64,000 bases of DNA from NCBI GenBank assembly GCA_036377595.1, contig DASUYB010000056.1:1-64000 (forward strand), read 5' to 3'. Origin of the DNA: Longimicrobium sp. GTDB taxonomy: Bacteria; Gemmatimonadota; Gemmatimonadetes; Longimicrobiales; Longimicrobiaceae. Shown in pieces: positions 47,345 through 54,187 of the stretch. Each line of letters starts with the position of its first letter. The first letter of the stretch is position 1. Made by a program: the position numbers and the translations under genes. The notes below the pieces were generated by a model. That model was not told where the DNA came from. It did no database searches and saw only the letters and a program-made list of their open reading frames with translations.

Positions 47345-49878
47345 AGGCCACCCTCCATCTTGAAGTCGATCTTCCCGTTCTCGGGAAGGCTGGGGTCGTT
47401 GTCGAGCCGCGCGATCTCCAGCCGGTCGAGGGTGATGGCGCCCGCGGCCAGCTCGCCGCGCGCGGGCTGCCCCCAGCGGCGGAAGGTGGTCGGCTGCACG
47501 AACGACACGCCCGGCACCGCCATGGCCGCGGCGATCAGGCGGCTGAGGTACACGGGCTGCCCGAAGGTCAGGTTGTCGGGATGGAAGAAGGCGCGCTGCC
47601 CGTCGGCCGTCGTGCCGCTGCCGAACACCTCGAGCAGGGCGCGCTTCACGTCGCTGCGGAAGAAGCCGGGCTTCACGCAGACGGAGAGGACCACGTCGAG
47701 GGGGACGAAGCGCGGCGAGTCGATCTCCAGGTCGTGCCCGGCCAGGCGGAAGGGCTCCATGAAGCCGCGCATCTCCTCGCGGAAGGCGTCGTCCACCTCG
47801 CACCCGCCGCGGCGGTCGATGCTCACGAACATGGTGTACCAGCTCCCCGTCCATCTCCTGGTCGCCGCCGCGCGCTGCACCTCGGGATGACGCTGGGCCA
47901 CCTCGGCGTAGTCGGCCTCGGTGACGGCGCGCTCCTGCCGCAGGAAGGCGGTCGGCGCGTACTTCCGCACGTCGGCCAGCGGCTCCGGGTCCTCGCCGCC
48001 GGAGGCGGGAAGGGGGTTGCGGACGCGCAGCACGCCGTCGGGCGCATCCACGAGCCGGGTGATGGCCTCGGCGCCCACGTTCCCCGCGCGCCCGTTCCCC
48101 ACGCGGTAGGTGGCGAAGAAGCCCTCGACGGGGAGGCGGCCGGAGACGCCGTCGCCGAAGCGGAGGAACGTGGTCCCATCTTCCTCCGACTCGACCACGA
48201 ACTCGGTGGCGAAGCGGTCGCTGGCCAGCAGGTCCGGCCGCGGCTCCCACGTCGATCCCGGCGTCTCGGCGGAGACCAGGGTGATGCGGGGGCGCACGTC
48301 GCCCATCTCCCACTGCAGGGCGGAGATGGCGGGCTGCGCGGGGTCGACGGCCACGGAGTGCCCCGCCGCGTCGGTGAAGCGCGCCTGCCGGGTCAGCGGC
48401 GCCAGCTGCAGCCGGGGGCGATACGGCCCGCCGGCGGGAAGGTCTTCCAGCTCCTCCGCCTCGACGGTGCGCCCGTGGTCGGCGAGCACGACGTTGCCGC
48501 GCGCGACGGAGACGGGGAAGACGAGGTCGGGGTCGTCGAAGTCGGCCACCTCCCACAGGCAGAGCGGGAAGGGGAGCGCGTCCTGCTGGTCCCAGCTCAC
48601 CTCCAGCACCCGCAGCGGCTGGTCGGGGTCGCCCTCGTTGTCGCCCGGCTCGGTGTAGAGCGGATCGACGGTCTCGACGACGGAGGTGAGGCGGACGGCG
48701 TGGCGGTGGAGCGGATCGGCGTCGGCCTCGGCGCGGGTGTCGGGAGAGCGCACCTCCTCGAGGACCAGGACGTCGCCGCGCTGGAGATCCACCAGCCCGC
48801 CGTCGTTTCTCCGCAGCAGCGTCGCGCGGGTGGCGCCCTTGGGGAGGCAGCAGCGGTCGTCGCCCCAGGTGTGCAGCCGGATGCGCGAGTGCGCGGCGCG
48901 CAGGGTCACGTTGTGCAGCGTCTCGAACACCAGCGCGCCCGCGTCCTCGGCCGTGCGCGCCGGGTCCTCGCCGGTGACGTCGGTGGTGAGCGGGGTCGAC
49001 GCCTCGGTCAGCAGCTGCGTCCCCGCGCCGAGGATGGCGCCGTCGGCGCCGCCGCCGGGCTCTACCTCGAAGGTCACCCAGGCGCGCGCGTTGGACCCGT
49101 CGTGCATGAAGTAGTCGACCAGCCGCGCGTGCCGGCGCACCGAGACGCGCCGCCGCGCCGTCCCCAGGTAGGCTTCCGTGGCGACGGCGTCCTGGTAGTA
49201 GCTCAGGTGGTCGGCCGCGTAGGCCAGCACCTCGACCAGCGCGATCCCCAGGTCGGCCGTGTTGCGCTCCGTCCACCCCGGCATGGTGACGGCCATGCGG
49301 TCCATCATCAGGCGCCGGAACGAGGCGTAGTCCTTGGCCAGGTAGTCGATGGGCGGCGGGGCGGCGGCCGGCTCGGCGCAGCGGTCGTCGGTCTGGCAGT
49401 CGAACTCGCTGGGGCACTCGACCTTGAACGAGAACCGCACCTCGCTGAGCTGGGGATCGAACCCCTCGGGCGGGAGGTCGGCCGAGCCGGGGCCCGAGTC
49501 GACCAGCCGCAGCGTGTAGGTGGAGAAGTCGCCCGCGCGATCGGTACGGACGATGAGCACGCGCGTGGGATCGTCGAGCTCGTCGATGAGGTTCTGGAGA
49601 AGGTTCTTCTCCTGCACGCTGGGCTGCCCCGCGTCGACGGCCGAGGCGGGGAAGGCCCAGGAGACGCCCACGCCCTTCACCCGCACGCCGCCTTCGATGC
49701 GCACGTTGGCGGCGGTGAGCGCGGTGCAGTCGAGGAAGGTGTGCACCAGCAGCGTCTGCTGGCGCGGGGGCACGCTCTGCTGGTCGACCACCTCGAGGAA
49801 GTCGATCCCGTTCAGCGTGCCGTCCTGGCGCACCAGGGCGCGGCGGGTTTCGCTGGGGCAGTAGAGCTGGCTTTTCAT
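47341..49878 (-). CDS. Baseplate J-like protein 1
   Basis: 845 residues. IDYLAKDYASFRRLMMDRMA, GWTERNTADLGIALVEVLAYAADHLSYYQDAVATEAYL (in part) and FLRFGDGVSGRLPVEGFFATYRVGNG are typical of putative baseplate assembly proteins in injection-system clusters. A second part (RAVTEADYAEVAQRHPEVQRA) resembles the J domain end. Together with its neighbour it makes two different wedge proteins, as in other contractile injection systems. Its stop overlaps the following GTG. Confidence 0.85.
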   Translation of the reverse strand: MKSQLYCPSETRRALVRQDGTLNGIDFLEVVDQQSVPPRQQTLLVHTFLDCTALTAANVRIEGGVRVKGVGVSWAFPASAVDAGQPSVQEKNLLQNLIDELDDPTRVLIVRTDRAGDFSTYTLRLVDSGPGSADLPPEGFDPQLSEVRFSFKVECPSEFDCQTDDRCAEPAAAPPPIDYLAKDYASFRRLMMDRMAVTMPGWTERNTADLGIALVEVLAYAADHLSYYQDAVATEAYLGTARRRVSVRRHARLVDYFMHDGSNARAWVTFEVEPGGGADGAILGAGTQLLTEASTPLTTDVTGEDPARTAEDAGALVFETLHNVTLRAAHSRIRLHTWGDDRCCLPKGATRATLLRRNDGGLVDLQRGDVLVLEEVRSPDTRAEADADPLHRHAVRLTSVVETVDPLYTEPGDNEGDPDQPLRVLEVSWDQQDALPFPLCLWEVADFDDPDLVFPVSVARGNVVLADHGRTVEAEELEDLPAGGPYRPRLQLAPLTRQARFTDAAGHSVAVDPAQPAISALQWEMGDVRPRITLVSAETPGSTWEPRPDLLASDRFATEFVVESEEDGTTFLRFGDGVSGRLPVEGFFATYRVGNGRAGNVGAEAITRLVDAPDGVLRVRNPLPASGGEDPEPLADVRKYAPTAFLRQERAVTEADYAEVAQRHPEVQRAAATRRWTGSWYTMFVSIDRRGGCEVDDAFREEMRGFMEPFRLAGHDLEIDSPRFVPLDVVLSVCVKPGFFRSDVKRALLEVFGSGTTADGQRAFFHPDNLTFGQPVYLSRLIAAAMAVPGVSFVQPTTFRRWGQPARGELAAGAITLDRLEIARLDNDPSLPENGKIDFKMEGGL

Positions 49879-50248
49879 CTCCCTTCGCCCGTTCGCGGAA
49901 ACGGAGGGTGGTTTCGGCCGCGGCGCCGCGGATATGTCCGTGCGACGGCAGCCTCAACGCGCGCGTTCATCGACAAACCGGTCGGGACTTCTGACGGCGT
50001 GGGGCCCGTCTGCCTTCCCCGGGCTCTCTCCCGGCGGGGCCCTCTCCCGGTGGGGCCCTCTCCCTGCCGCGGGCCCTCTCCCTGCCGCTTCGCGGCTGTC
50101 CCTCCCCCAAAACCGACTGGGGGAGGGACGGGCTCGCTGCGCTCGTGGCGCGCGGGGGAGAGCCCGTCTACCTATGACCCAGCATCCTCCGACCACCAAC
50201 TCAGCACTCAGCACTCAGCACTCAGCACTCAGCACTCAGCACTTCCCG
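49879..50248. repeat. Gap with short GC repeats and a heptamer array
   Basis: 370 bases inside the operon without a gene. It holds CCCTCTCCC-type tracts (about 50015-50110) and a heptamer tandem array of CAGCACT units (about 50203-50245), which ends ten bases before the gp25 stop. The array is thus downstream of gp25 in the direction of transcription. Confidence 0.85.
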
Positions 50249-50605
50249 TCACGCCTCGCGGCTGAACGTCGCCTGCGTGCGCTCGTCGGTGCGGCGGATG
50301 GTGTACTGCACGGTCACCTCGATGCGGCCGTCGCCGGCGTCGACCTGGACGCCCTCGACCTGGATCAGGTCGCCGAGCCACTGCTGCAGCGCGCCCTGCA
50401 CGAGGAACTGCGTCGTCGCCGCCAGCTCGGTGCTGACCGGGGCGAACACCAGCTGCAGCAGGCCGCAGCCGAAGTCGGGACGATTCACCCGCTCGCCGGG
50501 GGTGGTGAACAGCACCTGCTCGATCAGGTCGCGGACGTGGTCGTCGGCGGTGGTGCCGCCGGTGCGCCCGCGGTTGTCGGTGTGGAACGGGAAGTCGATG
50601 TTCAT
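50249..50605 (-). CDS. gp25-like baseplate wedge protein
   Basis: 118 residues. DDHVRDLIEQVLFTTPGERVNRPDFGCGL is the signature of the GPW/gp25 family (EPR-like core in TPGER). In tails and type VI systems gp25 forms part of the wedge that holds sheath and baseplate. The gene begins one base after the PAAR-like stop. Confidence 0.92.
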   Translation of the reverse strand: MNIDFPFHTDNRGRTGGTTADDHVRDLIEQVLFTTPGERVNRPDFGCGLLQLVFAPVSTELAATTQFLVQGALQQWLGDLIQVEGVQVDAGDGRIEVTVQYTIRRTDERTQATFSREA

Positions 50606-50606
50606 C

Positions 50607-50948
50607 TCACATCCCCGTGACGCGCGGCTGCACGGCCGCGACGGTCGGCGGCCCCTGCGGAATGCCCTCGGCGCTGAAGCACATCCCGGCGCTGGCCTGG
50701 AGGATCACCGGCGCGCCCGCCATCACCCGCGCGGCCGGGGTGATCCACTGCACGCGGATGCACGGCTGCGGCTTGGTCCCCGCGCCCACGGGGATCTGGA
50801 ACGGGCACCCGGCGACCGGATACGAGTCCGACATCGTGGCCACGGGCGTCCCGTTCACCATCACGCGCGGGCTCCCGGGCACCACCTGCACGCTCCCCCC
50901 GTGCGGGCACATGATCGTCGCCCCGACGTGCACCAGCGGTCCCGGCAT
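50607..50948 (-). CDS. PAAR-like spike-tip protein
   Basis: 113 residues. MPGPLVHVGATIMCPHGGSV followed by alternating strands and Cys/His (MCPHGG, AGCPFQ, MCFSAEG) agrees with PAAR/DUF4280-like spike tips, which bind a metal ion at the apex and sharpen the central spike. It sits between gpV-like and gp25 genes as expected. The 400 bases upstream are non-coding. Confidence 0.82.
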   Translation of the reverse strand: MPGPLVHVGATIMCPHGGSVQVVPGSPRVMVNGTPVATMSDSYPVAGCPFQIPVGAGTKPQPCIRVQWITPAARVMAGAPVILQASAGMCFSAEGIPQGPPTVAAVQPRVTGM

Positions 50949-51352
50949 CTCGATCCTCCTTGACTCGATTCCACCTTCCCTCTACCGCGCGGACTCCCCG
51001 CGGGACCCTCCCCCCGCGGCTGGGGCCGCGTACCCCCTCCCGATAACCGGAGGGGGTAACTTCGCGCGCGCGGCGCGACTGTCTGCGCCCCCCCACCTCG
51101 CGTGCGACGCAATCGCTCCCACCTGTCTCGCGCTCCGCGCCGCCTCCGCCGCCGCGCTGAGTTCTCCCCTCCCCTGCGTAGCGGGGGAGGGGCCGGGGGA
51201 GGGGGCCACCCGCGGCCGCGCCGATCCCCGCCACCCGCACCGCCGCCAGACCCGTCGCTGAGGTCTCCCCCCTCTCCTGCTGTCGGGAGAGGGGGGCTGG
51301 GGGGTGAGGGTCCCGGCGGCCCGCGCCGGCCTCTCCCCCGCTTCCCCGACCG
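50949..51352. repeat. Non-coding gap with repeat element copy 2
   Basis: About 400 bases in the operon with no gene. 51155-51220 is the second copy of the TCTCCCC...GGGGGAGGGG element (compare 38173-38240). 51250-51310 contains another pair of C-rich and G-rich arms (CCCCTCTCCTGCTGTCGGGAGAGGGGGG) that would form a stable hairpin. Confidence 0.75.
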
Positions 51353-51892
51353 TCAGGTCACCACCAGCGCCCCCTGGTTCACCGTCACCGTAGGCCCGGC
51401 CATCACGATGCTGGCGCCCTGGCCGTTGGAGATGATGATCCCCGTCTGGCTGATGGAGATCATCGCCCCGGTGTTGGTCTTCAGCAGGATGCCGCCGGCC
51501 GCGCCGGGGACGTCGCTGATCATCAGGGTGTTCTGCGCCTGCGTCTGCAGCACGATGCTGGGCACGCCGGGCGGCGACGCCAGCGCCAGCGCCGGCGGCT
51601 CGGCGGCCGAGCCCCACCAGCATCCGCTCCAGATGGGATAGTCGGGGTCGCCCTGCTCGTACTCGATCCACACCCCGGTGCCGATCTGCGGCAGCACCCA
51701 CATCCCGTACTGCTTGCCGGTGATGGGCACGCACGCCATCGCCCAGCTGCTGGGGATGGGGCCGGTGACGTCGGGGACCATCGCCTGGATCCGCCCCTGC
51801 TGCAGCGGGTCCACGTTGTTGATCACCGTGCCCCGGTACTTGCCATAGAAGCGCTTCGTCCCGGTCATGGCCCCGATCATGTTCCCGATCAT
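51353..51892 (-). CDS. gpV-like spike protein
   Basis: 179 residues. An OB-fold domain (about 15-95: YGKYRGTVINNVDPLQQGRI, LPQIGTGVWIEYEQGDPDYPIWSG) resembles gp5/VgrG and P2 gpV. A C-terminal beta-prism follows with repeating strands (GGILLKTNTGAMISISQTGI, IVMAGPTVTV). It would form the trimeric central spike below the tube. The ATG overlaps the gpD-like stop by four bases. Confidence 0.9.
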   Translation of the reverse strand: MIGNMIGAMTGTKRFYGKYRGTVINNVDPLQQGRIQAMVPDVTGPIPSSWAMACVPITGKQYGMWVLPQIGTGVWIEYEQGDPDYPIWSGCWWGSAAEPPALALASPPGVPSIVLQTQAQNTLMISDVPGAAGGILLKTNTGAMISISQTGIIISNGQGASIVMAGPTVTVNQGALVVT

Positions 51893-53019
51893 GCGGGCAC
51901 TTTGGGAAGGGTGGACACCAGCCCGTTGCGAGCCAGGGTGAAGTCCTGCTTGTACTCGCCGCGCTGGATGGTGTGGGTCACGCTCTTCACGTAGTACAGC
52001 CCGTCGAACGGCGTCCCCGCCCCCCGGACCCCGACCAGCCCCCGCGCCTTCAGCACCCGCCCGTAGCGTGCGACGTCGAGCGAGCCGCTCCCGAACACCG
52101 CGTCGGCGCTCTTCGCCGCCTTGGCCAGTCCGATCAGCGCCGAGCGGATGGGGCCCAGCTTGGCCGTGCCGTCGATGATGTAGAACTTCTTGGGGATCGG
52201 CGGCACCGCGCCCAGCGGCGGGGAGAGCGGCGTGATGTCGGGGATGGGGATGGGGATCAGCGCCTTGCTGCGCGGCTCCTGGATCAGCAGGATCGGCAGC
52301 TCCTTGCTTTCCGTGTCGAAGCGGAAGCTCAGCCGCTCCACGTTGGTGTGCGCGTCCATGTCCACGTTCAGCGCCGGCTGCGGGATGCCGATGCGGATCT
52401 CCGGCCCCCAGTAGGCGATGCTCGTTCCCACCGCCGGGCCGGGGGAGACGTAGAAGGCGTAGCCCACCTCGTCGGCCAGCGCGGTCACGTACTCCAGGTC
52501 CGTCCCCTCCTGCGTGGGGATGCGGTCCACGGGGATGGGGATGTCGATCAGCACGCTGGGGATCACCGCGGGGATGACGCCGAACGCCATGTACTTGGCC
52601 AGGATGATGGCCACCCGCGCCTCGGGGGGCATGGCCGGGTACAGCATCCCGCTGAAGACGAAGTAGTTCATCACCGCCGTCAGGTCCTTCCCCTTGATGG
52701 TCAGCGTCGACGGGCCGCCGCTCTCGCCGGGCGAGAGCTCGTGGTTCGTCATCACCCCGTCCATCAGCACCTCGGGCGTGCCGTTCACCGTCACCACGAT
52801 CACCACGCGCACGAGGGGGATCCCCGCGCCGCCGGAAAGGAGGAAGAGCGTCTGCAGCGGCGAGCGCTTGCTCAGCGAGAAGGTCAGCTCGAAGCCGCTG
52901 GCCTGCTCGTCGGTGCTGGTCATCACCGTCACCCGCACCAGCGCGTCGAGCACCGCCTGGGAGACGGGGACGGGCACGGCGGGGCCGATCATCAGCGACA
53001 GGCGGACGGGGCTAGCCAT
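51889..53019 (-). CDS. gpD-like hub protein
   Basis: 376 residues. The layout matches late-control protein D/VgrG hub domains: an early barrel (MASPVRLSLMIGPAVPVPV), DGVMTNHELSPGESGGPSTL, TQEGTDLEYVTALADEVGYAF, and the final YYVKSVTHTIQRGEYKQDFTLARNG. With the separate gpV-like protein it takes the place of a one-piece VgrG. Its start lies within the LysM gene end (8-base overlap). Confidence 0.88.
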   Translation of the reverse strand: MASPVRLSLMIGPAVPVPVSQAVLDALVRVTVMTSTDEQASGFELTFSLSKRSPLQTLFLLSGGAGIPLVRVVIVVTVNGTPEVLMDGVMTNHELSPGESGGPSTLTIKGKDLTAVMNYFVFSGMLYPAMPPEARVAIILAKYMAFGVIPAVIPSVLIDIPIPVDRIPTQEGTDLEYVTALADEVGYAFYVSPGPAVGTSIAYWGPEIRIGIPQPALNVDMDAHTNVERLSFRFDTESKELPILLIQEPRSKALIPIPIPDITPLSPPLGAVPPIPKKFYIIDGTAKLGPIRSALIGLAKAAKSADAVFGSGSLDVARYGRVLKARGLVGVRGAGTPFDGLYYVKSVTHTIQRGEYKQDFTLARNGLVSTLPKVPA

Positions 53020-53371
53020 TCAGCCCCCCCGGCAGCCCCTCGGGCAGGGTGATGCGCAGCGTCCGCCCCTCCTCCTCCAGCTCGTCGGGGCGCATCGCGG
53101 CGTTCGCGTCGCACAGGCGCCAGAACTGCTCGGGGTCGCCCAGGAAGCGCGCGGTCAGCTGGTCCAGCCGCTCGCCCTGGCGGACCACGTGCTCCTGCAG
53201 CAGCGCGAAGCGGTCCGACGGGGGGACGAAGCGGCGGCGCAGATAGGCGACCGTCCTGCCGTCCGTCGTCGTATACGTCGCCGTCTCCACCCCCGAATAC
53301 CGGCTCGTCGACGGGAAGCGGCTGGCGGTGCCGGCCAGCGCCAGCAGCGCGCGTACGGGGTCGCTGCTCAC
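53012..53371 (-). CDS. LysM-domain baseplate/hub protein
   Basis: 119 residues. A LysM motif is at about 60-112: HVVRQGERLDQLTARFLGD then PEQFWRLCDANAAMRPDEL. In contractile injection systems small LysM proteins (gp53 type) lock the baseplate to the tube rather than bind peptidoglycan. Overlaps with both neighbours show a tight operon. Confidence 0.88.
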   Translation of the reverse strand: MSSDPVRALLALAGTASRFPSTSRYSGVETATYTTTDGRTVAYLRRRFVPPSDRFALLQEHVVRQGERLDQLTARFLGDPEQFWRLCDANAAMRPDELEEEGRTLRITLPEGLPGGLNG

Positions 53372-54027
53372 GGGATCCCTCCGATCCCCAATGCGCCGAA
53401 GGCACCGCCCGCCTTGGCCGCGAGCTGCTCCTTCTGCTGCTGGTAGGCCATGTACAGGCTTCCGCCCTTGTGGCTGAAGCCCAGGTCGTTCACGCTCAGC
53501 ACCCGCATGGAGAGCGAAACCTTCGCGCGGATCGGGTTGAGCGTGGGGTCGAACGCCTCCTCGGTGATGCTGAACTCCGTCAGGCGGACGGGGAGGACGC
53601 GCGTCTTGCTCCAGACGAAGAGGGAGAGCGGCGCCTCGACGGGGAGGATCTCCAGCGTCCCCGACTGGGCCAGGCGGTTGTTCTCGATCAGCGTGGCGCT
53701 CGCGGGATAGACGATGGTCTCCAGCGCGGCCAGCTGGGGATGGATGCCGAGCTGCACCGCGGTGGGATTGCGGTCGGGGAACTCGAGCTGGTCGGTCGCG
53801 TCGATCTCGGCCTCGAGGGAGATGGTCTCCACCGGCGGGGCCTTGATGCGCAGCGCCTCGGTGCGGTCGGCGCTGGGCTCGGCGCCGGTCGCCTGCGGCG
53901 CCAGGCGGCGGGTGAGGGTGTCGGGGTTGTACTGCAGCACGACGATGCGCAGCACCGCCGACGTCTCCGGGTCGATCAGCACGATCCCGCCCTTCAGCAG
54001 GCGGGGCGAGTTGGGAAAGGTGGTCAT
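53368..54027 (-). CDS. Tube-adaptor (CIS tube-type) protein
   Basis: 219 residues. The beta-rich protein starts LKGGIVLIDPETSAVLRIVVLQYNPDTLTRRL and closes with MRVLSVNDLGFSHKG, the pattern I associate with tube-type adaptor proteins that join the inner tube to the hub. No signal or membrane segment. ATG overlaps nothing upstream: there is a 160-base gap with a heptamer array before the DUF4157 gene end. Confidence 0.8.
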   Translation of the reverse strand: MTTFPNSPRLLKGGIVLIDPETSAVLRIVVLQYNPDTLTRRLAPQATGAEPSADRTEALRIKAPPVETISLEAEIDATDQLEFPDRNPTAVQLGIHPQLAALETIVYPASATLIENNRLAQSGTLEILPVEAPLSLFVWSKTRVLPVRLTEFSITEEAFDPTLNPIRAKVSLSMRVLSVNDLGFSHKGGSLYMAYQQQKEQLAAKAGGAFGALGIGGIP

Positions 54028-54151
54028 CGGCCCGAGCCCGGGTTCCCGGTGCGCCGGCGCCCGTCGCGGGCGTGCGGCGTGATGTGAAGCCTGGTGGTCA
54101 CGTCGTCTTCATCCTCTTCCACGAGATCCCTCCGCGTCGCGAGGGACGTCT

Positions 54152-54183
54152 CCCTGTCCCCTGTCCCCTGTCCCCTGTCCCCT
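54152..54183. repeat. Heptamer tandem array (CCCTGTC)x4
   Basis: Four and a half 7-bp units in the gap between the tube-adaptor and DUF4157 genes, ending five bases before the DUF4157 stop at 54188. A further example of heptamer arrays at gene ends. Confidence 0.9.
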
Positions 54184-54187
54184 CTCG

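Noticed and set aside
47581-50265. 894-residue plus-strand frame over the baseplate genes
   Set aside because: Translation is His/Arg/Gly-rich without any fold pattern. The minus-strand baseplate J-like genes explain the region.
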